Shown here: positions 1 through 11,813 of the stretch, in pieces
Layout of the letters: each line of letters starts with the position of its first letter
Numbering within the stretch: position 1 is the stretch's first letter
Source: Haliotis asinina
Lineage: Eukaryota; Mollusca; Gastropoda; Lepetellida; Haliotidae
DNA length: 64,000 nucleotides
Direction: 5' to 3'
NCBI RefSeq assembly: GCF_037392515.1
Contig: NC_090280.1
Span: forward strand, 20,832,618-20,896,617
Translations under genes and position numbers: made by a program
The notes under the pieces: model-generated
The model's input: the letters and a program-made list of their open reading frames with translations, nothing else
Told to the model about the DNA's origin: nothing
Database searches by the model: none

Positions 1-51
1 CTCACATGTGAGTATTTTGCTGTCCTGTGATTCCTTCACACCAGTGTAGAG

Positions 52-222
52 GAGGGTGAGGTAGCCCACTGGTTAATGCAGTCGCTCATTAGGTTAAAAA
101 CTCAGGTTTTATTCCCCACATGGGTACAGTTTGTGAAGCCCATTTCTGGTGTACCCTGCCATGATATTACTGGAATATTGCTAAAAGCAGTGGAAAACTT
201 AACTCATTCCCTCACTCAGTCA
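52..222 (+). mobile_element. SINE-A copy (tRNA-headed SINE)
   Basis: Nearly full copy of the SINE called SINE-A here: a tRNA-like head (GGTTAATGCAG... with a box-B-like stretch before CCCCACATGGGTACAG), then TGTGAAGCCCATTTCTGGTG, then the tail ATTACTGGAATATTGCTAAA ending in a short (actc) run. It lies in an intron of the ABCG gene. Confidence 0.75.
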
Positions 223-477
223 CCCAAGGGGGGGGAACAGTAGTCTCCTAAGAAACACTTGTTTCTCCAGGCGAGTATAGTTCCCAGAAACTGTATTTAA
301 GTATATAACATGTTCAGTAAACGGCCAAAAAACAAAAAATTATCTTTCATTTTTGAATGATAGAGCTTAATGGAAATGCTATAAAATATTATATACATAT
401 CCAGAATCTTCCAAAAGAAATTTTTGTGTTTAGGGCTTGATTTATAATTTTGTGATGACATATTTTCTGTATTCCAG

Positions 478-3400
478 TTCCAATGGAGATGGCAGTGTTT
501 GTCAGGGAGCACTTGAACTACTGGTACAGTCTCAAAGCCTACTATCTGGCTAAAACTATGGCTGACATGCCATTCCAGGTGAGCTAGGAGGCCCTGAGAA
601 TCTCAAACATATCGAGGACGTTGGTGGATCTTACAATTAAAATCTCCTTGCACCATCAAGATGCAAGATGTACTAATACCAAAGAGAAAACCCACTGTCA
701 TTCCTTATGATGAACTTCAATGATAGAGGCTTACAGAGATACGTTATGTTGCCAACTGGAGTTGGTGATATGTAAGGTTGAGCAGGGACCTGGTCTGGAA
801 CAGAGACGTTGTAGGGCGTTATGGTTAATATGCTTCTTGGATTTGGTGAAAATGTAAAATCTTGAAGTCATGTTTTGACATTTTCAAACAAAACAATTTA
901 GGGTTGTCTTGACAAACATATGAACCATTGTATTGCATGAAATTCTAAAAAGAAAGATAAAAAGCACATTCATACCTTATAATGAAACAGTACTTGGGTA
1001 CATTGTGGGAAGACCATTTCTGTTTTCCTCCTGCCACCATGATATTGCTGTAATCTTGCTGTGATATTGCTAAAAGTGGCAGAAAACTAACCTCACTAAC
1101 TTTCCTGCCAAGGGTCTTATTGGGTGGGGGGAAAGAGAGGGTTTAAATGCTGAGTATGAAAAGTAAAGTTGCAGGTTGGATCAGGAGATATTTATGTGGG
1201 AAGAATTGTGACTTTAGCCAGTTTGTCAACTTTTGATGCACCTGTAAAGGATGTTCATAAATTTTCAGAGAAATATGGCTTTTTACACTTTTGAAGTTAA
1301 CATATAATGCATGCTTTGTCTGAAAGTGTCCTATAGCTGTAACATTGCTCAGCGTGGTTATTTAAACAACAAACTGAAGAGTATCCATGGCAACCCATGG
1401 TGTTCAAACACAAAACAAAAAACATACAGGCTGAACATCCTGTCATCTTCATTGTATGTTATTTACAATTGTCTTCCAGATTATATTTCCATTGGTGTAT
1501 GGGTCCATTGTCTATTGGATGACTTCACAGCCAAATGACTTTGTGCGATTTGTGATGTTCCTGACCCTGTCCACCCAGACGTCACTGGTTGCCCAATCAC
1601 TGGGCTTACTCATTGGGGCTGCCACGTCTCTACAGGTAAGCTGTCTACATGGCAGTTTGTCATTGGGAGAACACCCTTAAAGATCTGTGTAAGTTTGATC
1701 TTCAGCAACCCTTGGTTGTCAGAAGAGGTGACTAACATGATCGGATGATCACACTCGCTGACGTGGTTGACACATCATCATATCCCAGTAGTGTAGATTG
1801 ATTGCTCTTGTTTTTGATCACTTGATTGCCTGGTCCATTGTTTATGGATCGTTGCCATGTAGCTGGAATGTTACTAAGTGCTGCTTTAAACACTAAACAA
1901 TGGAACAAGACTGTCTGATGGACAGTGGGACGGACGGGCATTAATCCTACAAAGTACCGTGTTTGTTTACCACATGCCACTTTTCACAAGAACCTTGCTG
2001 ATTTCATGGATAATTTCATATTGCATCTATAAGGTACTGAATGTGTGAGTGAGTTGATAACAGGACTGAATGTGGAAGTGACTGCTACATTAGGTGCTTG
2101 AACCTCGCCTCTAGTCTGAACCAGGTTGTCTGAGGTGTGTGTATCAGTGCTAGTGTGTATGTAAAGGTGTGTATTTCAGTGTTACCTGTGTTTACAAAGG
2201 TGCATGTCTCTGTTACCTGTGTATGTAAGGGTGTGTATTTCAGTGTTACCTGTATTTACAAAGGTGCATGTCTCTGTTACCTGTGTATGTAAGGGTGTGT
2301 ATGTCAATGTTACCTGTGTTCACAGGTGGCTGTGTTCTTGGGACCTGTCACAGCTATCCCCATCCTTCTGTTCAGTGGGTTCTTCGTCAACTTTGATACA
2401 ATCCCAACGTATCTACAGTGGCTCTCCTATGTGTCATACATCAGGTGAGAAAATAGCACAAGTAACCATAACTCCTAGAAACGCATGACAAGTGACGAGT
2501 ATGGGTGGTCAGGTATTATATACACAAAGCAATGTAACCAATAGACACACTCTTGATAGGTGAGATTATGAGTAAAGATGATCATCACTTACAAAAAGGG
2601 GAGATAATTAATACAGGTAATCACCACACGTTACACACGAGTGTAGGACATTTCCCCATCTTGACATTTTCCTACATGACATTTCCCCATCTTGACATTA
2701 CTTCCCACCTGTTTTGAAACAAGTTCCCCCACAACCATCCCCACACCCATCACAAATCATGAACCAACACGAGATTGATACACAAGAACCTTGATACACA
2801 GATCAGTTAATCTCATTACATCTATTGTACAATTTTATGATGGTTGTGTGGAATTGTCCTACTGGTTAAGAAACAGGTGTGGGGAAATGTCCGTACACCT
2901 ACACACACTAATGGTGAGATAATTAGTACAGGTGATCATCACTCACACTATATTGTCACATACACTCGACCATGTACATAGCTATGGTGAATCCTATAAA
3001 AGAACTTTATCTCCAAGCTGTATGAAACTTTCTAATATCAATGAAGATTTTTGAATATATTTTTGTCATAAACTTTCAAATTAGAATATGTCAGAAATTT
3101 ATTAAGCGTGATTTTTGTATCATACCAGCTACGTATTGTACTGTAAACTATGAAAACAAAGGGCTGATTTTCTAGTATTCACTTGTCATAGCTAAGACCT
3201 GAGTTTGATTCTGTAGGTACAATGTGGGAAGCCAGTTTTCTGGTGTCTGTCATGATATTGCTGAAATGTCGCTACAAGTGTCTTGAAGCCATACTCATAC
3301 ATGTATCTGTCTTTTTTCAGGTATTCCTTTGAGGGGGTTCTACAAGCTATATACGGATTCGACAGGGGATCTTTGAACTGTGACGAAAATGTCTGCATCT

Positions 3401-3546
3401 TCAAGAAGGCATCTGACGTTTTGAAGCAGATGGATGTTGAAAACGCAGAGTTCTGGCTGGATTTCATCATACTCTGTATATTCTTCGTAATCCTTAGGAT
3501 AGGCTGTTATTTTGTGCTAAGGTGGAAGGTCAAGGCTCAAAGGTGA
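478..3546 (+). CDS. ABCG1/ABCG4-type ABC half-transporter, C-terminal exons (5' partial)
   Basis: This is the end of a membrane half-transporter of the ABCG subfamily, whose ABCG1/ABCG4 members export sterols; the ATPase domain lies outside the window. Exons: 478-578, 1480-1635, 2326-2444 and 3321-3546, each with AG acceptor and GT donor, and phases that join cleanly; stop TGA is at 3544-3546. About 200 residues are encoded, covering the ABC2-type membrane domain. Diagnostic stretches are [57 protein letters not shown] and DTIPTYLQW, then the end [11 protein letters not shown], which corresponds to FVLRYKIRAER in vertebrate ABCG1. The first visible exon begins in phase 1, so at least one exon precedes it. 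Vertebrate ABCG1 and ABCG4 are both close; one ancestral gene is likely and I do not choose between them. Introns carry SINEs and a tandem repeat that abuts the acceptor of the third visible exon. Confidence 0.93.
1030..1105 (+). mobile_element. SINE-A tail fragment
   Basis: Only the 3' part is left: CACCATGATATTGCTG, a partly duplicated ATCTTGCTGTGATATTGCT, then AAAAGTGGCAGAAAACTAA. Intronic in the ABCG gene. Confidence 0.55.
1700..1915 (+). mobile_element. SINE-B copy, diverged
   Basis: Matches the second SINE family (SINE-B): TTCAGCAACCC, GAGGTGACTAACATGATCGG, GACGTGGTTGACACAT, TGATCACTTGATTGCCTGGT and the tail TAGCTGGAATGTTACTAAG. Intronic in the ABCG gene. Confidence 0.7.
2149..2325 (+). 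repeat. 64-bp tandem repeat abutting a splice acceptor
   Basis: About two and a half copies of a roughly 64-bp unit built from GTGTGTATTTCAGTGTTACC, TGTGTTTACAAAGGTGCATG and TCTCTGTTACCTGTGTATG. The last partial unit, TTACCTGTGTTCACAG, is itself the acceptor of the exon starting at 2326, so the array seems to have grown from the splice-site region. Confidence 0.75.
2601..2941. mobile_element. Small inverted-repeat element with flanking direct repeats
   Basis: GTGTAGGACATTTCCCCA near 2641 is matched in inverted orientation by TGGGGAAATGTCCGTACAC near 2879. Outside these lie similar direct repeats, GAGATAATTAATACAGG at about 2601 and GAGATAATTAGTACAGG at about 2914. It looks like a non-autonomous DNA element about 260 bp long. 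The superfamily is not clear. Confidence 0.5.
3195..3277 (+). mobile_element. SINE-A fragment just upstream of the last ABCG exon
   Basis: AGACCTGAGTTTGATTCTGT, GGTACAATGTGGGAAGCC, TTTCTGGTGTC and CATGATATTGCTGAAAT are SINE-A landmarks. It ends about 45 bases before the acceptor at 3320. Confidence 0.6.
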
Positions 3547-3754
3547 AAAGTTCACAATGTGATAGACTGGGGAGGAAGATCTGATGCTCTAGTCATGTGA
3601 TTATCACGTGACAGTCACATGACTGTGTGGACAAGCTTGCTCCACGTGCGATTCAGGGACAGAAGCCATTTTGTTTCCTCCTTTTGTATGGAGACCATGT
3701 GGATTTAACTCGGCATTTTGATTCAATACTGACACTGTTGTCACTGTTTGTGAT

Positions 3755-3760
3755 AATAAA
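3755..3760 (+). terminator. Candidate poly(A) signal of the ABCG gene
   Basis: AATAAA about 210 bases after the stop codon. It is the first canonical signal after the gene. Use of this site is inference. Confidence 0.4.
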
Positions 3761-6700
3761 CACAATGGTTATTTCTAACTTGTCACGTTGTAAATAAACA
3801 ATTTAAGCTTTTCCTGTGACTGAGTGCTTGAAGTATTTCTACTACATGGCTCAAGACTGTAAACAAAGCATGGAAAAGCTGGAGTAGCCTCCCTTGTCAG
3901 CATTGTCTTTTTAAATCTCTGATTATGACAGGATGTACAGAGCATGATTTGATCGACTGAGATATTCAGAGCAGGTTTCTGAATAGAAAACATGACATGG
4001 ACAAAAATGGCAGATACATCTTGATTGGATTATTCAGTTATGCTGTGGTTTTGCTTTGGACAGCGTGACATGAATGTTTGGACTATATCGAATTATCACA
4101 CTGGATGAAAGATACCTACGACTGGACAAGATGGTGTAGATTTTAGCAACACCCACCCAGACTGGACAGCGATGGAATGTCCACTTTCTGCCAACATTTT
4201 GACATGCCACAGATGAAATATTTGTCATACTGCATATGTTACCATTGTTCCATTATGGAAATTTTGCCTCCATAACATTTGATCATTGTTTCAATCAAGG
4301 ACCACCACAGTGATTTTGTTTCTTCGAATTTATCATCTTTCCAATCTCTTCAATTTTTTTGGTACTCATTCTCTTTTTACTGCCCAGTTGTGTCAGTCCA
4401 TTATTTGCTGTGCATAGTTGTTTCCCTTGGCTGTCAGGATTTTCTTCTGTTGATAAGTTGTATTTCCCTACTTGCCCTTGATTATGATCCTTGGGGCACT
4501 GCATAAGCACTACCTTTGAAATGTCTGTGCTGTTTAAACAAGGAAATTTTTGAAAAAAAATGTTTGTTGCATCCATTTGGTGGCCATGTTTACGCAATCA
4601 ATCCATTTTCTTGCATAACTTACTTGCGTAACTAACAAATCTTATCTAGGTAACAGTGTATATGCCATAGAGCGTCATGGGAGCAGTGTTAGCCATGTAC
4701 AGATTTATCACAGCAATTTCAAATAAATAGTATGGAGACATGTTAGATCAAAGGCAGTAGTCAAGTTTTGGGTGTATAGCAAAAGCGATTGACGTAATTA
4801 TCTATCTTTCCAATTGCTTTTAAAATCGGAGTGGTCATTTTAGGTGTAAATGAAAAATAGTGCTAAGTCAAAGTTGTTGTCTAAATTTGTAAGTGTGTAA
4901 TCCTTGTTCAGTCATAATTTTGCCATTGTGTTGATCCTTGAAATATTACTTATGTAGCTTCGACCTCGCCGCTTTGGTGTTTTACTATTTTCAAATGTCT
5001 CTTCTTGTTTGCCCTTTCGTAAATCTGTGCAATTAATTACATTTACATTTCTCAGTGCATTTTTTGCGAATACATTTCACAAGTTTAGTCCATGGCAGGA
5101 TTTGATAGCCAAAGCAGTTTCAGTCAAGTGGCATATCTTCTGTACATAAATTAGAAATAGCAATTCTTGATGCCAAAGATATGGATTTTTAATCATTGAT
5201 TTTTCTGGGAAATTTTGATGTTGCTAAAAACACATCAGAGGTCAACATCACCTTTTTTGCCCTATGACCTTGAAGAAAGGTTGACCTTGGCATTGATATT
5301 ACAGTACTGTTGGGTGTAGATAAGTGTTAATGGAGATGATAGTTTGAGCTTTGTTATGCTGAAAAAGACAAAATGAAAAGAGTGTTTGAGATATCACAAT
5401 GTTTTTAAAATAATATTAATTGCGAGAGACGAAATATTCTTCCCTTTTTTTAAGTTTTAAAATTTGTTTCCTATGCCTTCTCAAGGTTAATTCTTGTTGA
5501 AATTGGGTCCAAGGAAATAGTGTGTCAAACACAATATGATTTTGATAAGATATCCTGAAGTAGTGACATTGAATTACGTTTACAGTTTACTTTGAATTCT
5601 ATCCTTACGGATTTTGAGAGTTGTCTGATACTTGCAGTATGTATGTTGTGACTGATCTGATTGTAAGAACTGTGTGTTTGACTTCGAAGGAATATGTTTG
5701 TTTTGAAATCTTGTTTTGTGGGTGTATTGTTTGTTGATAAAGGAAGTTATTATTTTATGAATAATATGATCGTATGATATTTCGTATGATTAGTATGCAC
5801 CAGTATGAAATCATGTTTTCAAACAATACTAAATGAGTTTTTGAAATCAATAACAGATGTTGAGCAATGAATTCGCAAAAAAGTCAAGACAGGGTTTTAC
5901 CTGAATCTTTTTCAGATACAGTTTATTTGGCCCAGTTTGAAAAAATAATAGTTTAAAGTTGTTTTTCATTGATTTAAAATTGTATTTCATTGAGAGCCAT
6001 CTGAGATAGTGTGACATTTTTTTAAATGAATGTTTGATGTCTCTGTACATGTCTTACAAGTCATGTGTATTAAGATGCCCCAATTCTTCCACCAAGGAAT
6101 CAGAATGTGTGTAGGCGGTGTCACGGTCTTCCGAAACTCAGACAATACAAGTTTTAGGTTGGCAATATTTAGATATCACGGTCCAACATCAGATGAGAAC
6201 ATTTGTGATGTCTCAGAAATCTGAAGTCTGATAAGAAATTAGGTATTATTAATCCCAGCTGCCATTGTCTGAAAATTGTAAATTGAATTCCAGTTTGACT
6301 GTAAATGTTTCTGCCATTATTTTTAGTAATGCATTTGAATTACCAAGACTTTGCCTCTGTTTTTCTTGACTCTTAACAGACGATGCCAGTTCAAGTCACA
6401 GCAATGGTTTTGCTGGGTTTTCTGGTTTGAGAGAACTTTCAATAGTCTGATTATATTTTGTTTTGAAAAATGAAACAAGAAGATATACAAGATGTCACAG
6501 TGGTTACAGTGGTTACAGTGGGTGTTGGGATGTGACAACAATGTGAAGCATTGGGTATCTTTTGTGTGACTGAAATCAGTTTGTGTTCAGTTGTTTTGGG
6601 GCATTAGTTTATCAAAATAGAGATATTACACAGGACCAGTTCAAAAGTTGAAAGATGGAAAATAGTGAAAAGTCTGCATTACATGCTCCATTAGGAGTAG

Positions 6701-7239
6701 CGTGGAAACATAGTGGAAACTCTCTGTGTATTTGGCACCATCTAACCAAAAATTAAAATAGTTAGATTGGCAAAACAATTTTGTTTTAGATCCTATTCAA
6801 AACGAAAATTTGACAAGTTTCAGTGGATGAAAAACCCATCCTAACCCAGTACTATATGGCTGGAATAAATCCAGCATGACCAACTCAAGTCAGTGCTTAA
6901 ACTTTTGAAGTGGTCCCTCAGCAATATGTTTGTTGAAGAAGTTAGATATTGTACATTCCGTACCATGTTGTTCAGCTCATGAACTTTATTTATCATTTAT
7001 TAGGAATGTTCAACATTTTATGTGATTGTATGAATAACTCATGAGTGCATGATCCAGGGACCTAGGTTGTCTTATCAAAGGTTCAAATCTCAGCTTCCCA
7101 GATGCATCTAGTATTGTCAGCTTGTGCTCGTTCTTGTGGGCTTTATGCAGCGATAAACATTGAACAACGGCATCACTTTGTCCCGAAGTTTATATTGACA
7201 TGCTGTTGTATAACTGAAATACTCAGTCTGTGTCTGTCA
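3761..7239. other. No gene recognised (3' flank or long 3' UTR of ABCG)
   Basis: AT-rich DNA with only short, unrelated open frames and no recognisable protein match. It could be an extended 3' UTR or plain intergenic DNA. Apart from short simple repeats, such as GTGGTTACA tandem copies near 6500, nothing stands out. Confidence 0.5.
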
Positions 7240-7400
7240 GGGGCATTGGGGTAGCCTAGAGGTTAAAGCGTTTGCATGTCATGTTAAAAGTCTGGATTGG
7301 ATTCTCCACATAGGTATAATGTGTGAAGCCTATTTCTGGTGCCCTTCGCCATGATATTGGTGGATTATTGCTAAAAGTGGCGTAGAACTAAACTCTCTCT
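7240..7400 (+). mobile_element. SINE-A copy
   Basis: GGGGTAGCCTAGAGGTTAAA (box A region), GGATTGGATTCTCCACATAG (box B region), TGTGAAGCCTATTTCTGGTG and GATTATTGCTAAAAGTGGCG follow in order. Nearly full length, moderately diverged. Confidence 0.8.
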
Positions 7401-7846
7401 TTCGCGTCTGCCTGATGTGGATATACATGCACAATAACTAGGTCTGGTGGGTTGACTGGGTTGGGCTGACGAGTTGGGTTTACTGGGTGGGGTTGACTGG
7501 GTTCAGTGTTAGACCTCGATAACCTGTAGGGCTTATGGAATCTGTGGTTGATTGACATAAGTGTTAAATAGCTTCCTTCTGAATGGAATGTTTGAGTGTT
7601 TTAGTCAATGTCAGTGAATTAATAGCTGTTTCAAACGTGTCCGTAAATGATGTTCTGGAGACTTACAGAGTGTACACAGGGTAAGGAAGGTTAACATGAG
7701 AATGGGTGTCCCTGACTTCAATTTCTCCAATCCCTCGTATGAAGGCGGTGGGGAATATTTTCTGGTGACATGCCATTGTATAAATGAATATATACTCCAT
7801 ATGGACCCTGTAAGATCTTATTGTGACCATAGCCCTGAAGTTCAGG

Positions 7847-7950
7847 GCCTAGATTGTCTAAGCTCTCTTAGCGCTAATATAGTCGTAAGTTATGTTAATA
7901 TATGGCACCTATGTCTATCTTTATGCTAAGAGAGCTTCAAATGTCTAGGC
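7847..7950. mobile_element. Palindromic hairpin MITE
   Basis: The left arm GCCTAGATTGTCTAAGCTCT and the following CTTAGCGCTAA pair with the inverted right arm ending AGAGAGCTTCAAATGTCTAG; the whole unit folds as one imperfect hairpin of about 104 bases. A TTAGCGCTAA-type core is shared with the hairpins at 14031 and, more loosely, 26160. Confidence 0.65.
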
Positions 7951-8064
7951 ACAGGTCAACTTTGTTTTTACCTGGCGGAAATTGTTGACCCTATGACAGT
8001 ACAATGAAATCTACATAGGTCACAGTGAATATTGTCACGAAATAGTCTACATTAGCTTTGAATT

Positions 8065-8220
8065 CTAATTAATTGGGGTTGTCAGTAGCAGAGTGGATCA
8101 GGTGTTCTCTCATAACGTTACCATTCCTTGGGTTGATTATGTGTGAAGCTTATTGCAATTGTCCTCTGCCATGATATTGCTGGAATATTGCTAAAAACTG
8201 AAAGTTCACTTCACTCATTT
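8065..8220 (+). mobile_element. SINE-A copy, diverged
   Basis: The head is degraded, but TGTGAAGCTTATTGCAATTG and CCATGATATTGCTGGAATAT followed by TGCTAAAAACTGAAAG and CACTTCACTCA identify it. Confidence 0.65.
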
Positions 8221-10300
8221 GTATGATGATAAATTGTCCCTTTTTTTTAAAGTATGCCTTTAATGTTCAAAATTGGATCAAGATGAAAAAAATGGTGTCT
8301 CGCTTTCTACTATGAGAAAGAAAAGCTCTAATACCTTTTCCTGTCAGCACAGCCAAACTGCTATGGTTGCAATAAGAAGCTAAGGTCCAGTATTTTGATA
8401 TTGACCATTATGTCTCCCTGGCATTAGCCAATGATCAAAGCACATGCAATGCAAATATTACCTAGTTAGTGCGTAAACTCATATAGTCAGATGGATTATT
8501 TATGCAGGATTACACAGATGTGAGCTGTGTTTGTACATAGTTTGTTCATGTTAATGAGATTTTGCAGTCATGTAGAAGAGTTTGTGGCAGTCATTGTGTA
8601 AGGTTATCTCCCTTGTGAGAGTTATCTCCCTTCTGTGTTGTTACCGTTGCTTTTCTGGATGTCAAGACCTTGAATTGAAATAATTTCTGCTTGTTTGTAT
8701 TTATGATTTTCTGTCTTTACTTTTTTATCATCTTATGCAGTTGAGGCCAGCTTGTTATGAGTGTATTTGTAAGGCTAGGGTGTATTCTCTAGCCTGTGTC
8801 AACTTCATTTGGTTGAAGTTTTGGTAATTAATATAATTTCCAGAGTGAAAATGATTGAAATGACATCGGTAGAAGGACTCATGTCTGTTACATGTAGACT
8901 TTTGTTTTTTAAAATGTGGCATTTGTGGGAACTTTGTTTACACATTTGACTCAGTGTTTGTTTTATCAAATTAAAATACAAACTCATGTCAAATCCCAAG
9001 CACTCAAATTCAAGCAGAAATATGACTTACTTTTTGAAATCAGTATGTAGCCTGTTTTCTTAATTGTTACGTATGAGGTTTGATGGACTAGATTTAGAGA
9101 GGCCAGCGCTGGCAAATTCTTTGTGTCTTGTAGGTTAGCACCTGTGGTTCATTTTGTTCGTTATTAAGCTGCACATATACAACTCAGAGAATAATTGGTC
9201 ATTCATAATTTCTTTTGAGTAGTATACATATATTTGTTCTTGTCATCATATTAATGAATTTGCTGCAATTATGCGGATGCCAAACCCTTTCGCTTATACT
9301 GGATGCCTGAAATGTGTCTGGTATGAGGATGCCAATATTTAGATATTGAAAACGTATATTTTGTCATTTTTTCTTCTATCCAGTGGTGACAATCAGTCAG
9401 ATTTTTAGCTATAACCTTAAACAACATGTTCAAAATCCCAGCCACTTGTACGCATGGACAAAGCTGGTACAACTCAAAGGGTCTCACCTAGGTTGTGGGC
9501 ACAAATGAAGTGATATGCCTAGAGAGGGGTCTAAAACGTAAATCCCCAAACATTTTCTTTTCATGAGTTTAATACTGGGAAGAGAGATGATATAATGTAT
9601 ATATGTACAGGGCTGGCTTGCCACAGGTATAGGAATGATTTATTTATTGTGTTTGTTGAGGGTGAGGAATAGAAACGTTCATGTCTTTCAAACGTAATCT
9701 CTTAATTTATATCATAATTCTTTGTGAAGTGTCAGTCTTATTTTTGTGGTGCCCATATAAAGATGTCTTTCACAGGTCAGACTTGACATATACTGAAGGC
9801 AAAAAGTAAAGAAATTGTTATAAAATTGTAGTGTTTTCAATTAGCCTGTCACTGTGTTTTCTTTAATACCTGAATCAGATGGGCAGGTGCATCCCAGCTG
9901 CATGTGTTCACTGCCTAAAGCTTCAGAAATAAGGTGTTCTTTTAATTCTTTCCTTCAGTATATCTCAAGTGTTCATCACTGTCTTAAGAATTGTTAATTT
10001 TTTAAATCATATCTGTTAAAAACAAACATTCTTGCTTAACTTCACCATGTTATATTTTGTCTTAATTTCATTATCTGAACTTAAGTTGTGATATATCTGA
10101 TATCAAGAGAAATTGATGACCAGGAAAACAGTGGGTTAGTTTAAATCTGCAGTTACAGTTTACAGAGAAATAGTATTTTTTAAGAATGTATATATTATCG
10201 AAACTGTTAATGAGATAGTCTTTCACTTATAATTGACATTTGAAATATTTGTTTAATTCAGTTGTGTATCATGTATATATGAAAATGAGTCTCTTAAAGT
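8221..10300. other. No gene recognised
   Basis: AT-rich intergenic DNA. I see no conserved coding motif on either strand, no clear inverted repeat and no SINE in this stretch. Confidence 0.5.
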
Positions 10301-10640
10301 CTTGTAGCAATGTTAGAGCATTGAGCCATGTGGTTGATGCCTTTGCTTGGTATGGACTTGCACAGGGTTTGATTCCCAAGTGTTGGGGAATAGTTTATGT
10401 ACTTGCTTGGTATGGACTTGTTGAAGGTTAGTGGCTGATGGGACAGTGGCACATGTACTTGTTTGAAATGGACTTATTCATGGTTTGAATCCCAAGAGAT
10501 GGGGAACAGTTGGTGCTGGTTTTGGGTGTGTATCACATGTGCCTCCCAGATTTGCACTATCTTGGTGTGGACTTTTATGGGGTTTGATTCCCAAATGTAG
10601 GGGAATGGTTGATGTATGTGATTGATTTGGACTTAATAGT
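10300..10640 (+). repeat. Degenerate tandem repeat built on a SINE-head-like sequence
   Basis: Three to four diverged units contain TTGGTATGGACTTG, then GGGTTTGATTCCCAA (like a tRNA box B), then TGTTGGGGAATAGTT. The box-B-like part and GATTCCCAA resemble the SINE-A head, so the array may be an amplified SINE fragment. Confidence 0.55.
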
Positions 10641-10692
10641 GATAATAAAGACACCACTTAAAAGCTTCCTGCTCTTTGTGATAGGATTGTCT

Positions 10693-10846
10693 TATAAGAC
10701 CCCAAAAATTATTGGTGTCAACTTCTTTATAGTTTTAACAACATTTCTGGGAATTCCTTGCACTTGATGAAGGTATAAGGAATAGCCCAAAAATGTTGTG
10801 TAAACAATAATGCAGAAGTTGACATCCATAAAATTGTTTGTCTTAT
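10693..10846. mobile_element. Long hairpin element
   Basis: Left arm GGTGTCAACTTCTTTATAG, then TAACAACATTTCTGGGAATT; the right arm reads back as GGATGTCAACTTCTGCATTA and ACACAACATTTTTGGGC. The loop is near GCACTTGATGAAGGTAT. Outer parts ATAAGAC also pair. A palindromic MITE is the simplest reading. Confidence 0.6.
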
Positions 10847-11204
10847 TCCATTGATAACTAACTTCTACATGCCTCTGAAGAACGTGATTGTCTTGTGACT
10901 TTGTTTTATAGATCTGTCAAAACTTCTGAGAGGATGAAGAAAGTAAAAGTTTGTAAAATGTTAAATCCTCCATGATAAGTCATAGGTCTTTTTACTCGTC
11001 AGGAGTTCATGCTGTATTTACACCTCCCACCATTTTTCATTGAGTTTACTATAGAGGTTTAGCCATATTTTACAAAATTCAGTGATGGAATATAGTAGGA
11101 TATTAACACCAAATTATTGTTTGCATCCACCATCTTGGATTTTCTAATCAGTTTCAGTATTCAGAGGTAACTGAATATAACTGCCATGTTTGGAGACTGA
11201 AATT

Positions 11205-11804
11205 CAGTCTATGCAAACTTAGTCTCAGTTTTATTCTTTACACTCCACCACTGAGTCTAACAAACCCTGATAGGTCGTGTGATGTAACATTTGAGCATCC
11301 CATGACCGTCCATTCAATAGTGAGATGGTTCAATCTAAATGGTTAAATGAGACAAAGGCTACTACTTAGGGATCGAAGGGACTTACAAAATATTCAGGTC
11401 ACTGACAAGGATATCTCCACAAACACATATTCGCATATAACAGTTATTTGACCTGCAGTATACATGCTTTGGGGTTTCTGTTGACATGGTTACCATTAGC
11501 AAATATTTCGGCTAGATGATGTCCTGGAATATTGTCAAAAACACTATTTTCAGTGACTCTTTACTCACAGTTGGCACGGTTGTAATATGCACTGTGTGCT
11601 TCACCCGGAAGCTATCTTATGCTAAATAACATTCGGAAAGGTTTGGGTACAAACCTTTTTGAGTTAAAAAGTTCAAAAGAAATGTGCGAATGTCCACTTT
11701 CGCGATTTGGTAAGCTGTGTTCTGATTGGTCAATCTCAAAAGTTACCTGACGCGACCTCCCATAAGGTTTTGTAAGACTCAGTAGTGGAGTTTAGTTTAG
11801 ACTG
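11205..11804 (-). mobile_element. MULE-type MITE, copy 1
   Basis: A 600-bp element flanked by a perfect 9-bp direct repeat ACTGAAATT (11196-11204 and 11805-11813). Its ends are imperfect inverted repeats: CAGTCTATGCAAACTTAGTC at the left against CAGTCAGTCTAAACTAAACT read from the right, both followed by CTCCACYACTGAGT. It is similar along its whole length, in reverse orientation, to the element at 33669-34328. Target duplications of 9-10 bp fit Mutator-like elements. No coding capacity seen. Confidence 0.8.
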
Positions 11805-11813
11805 ACTGAAATT

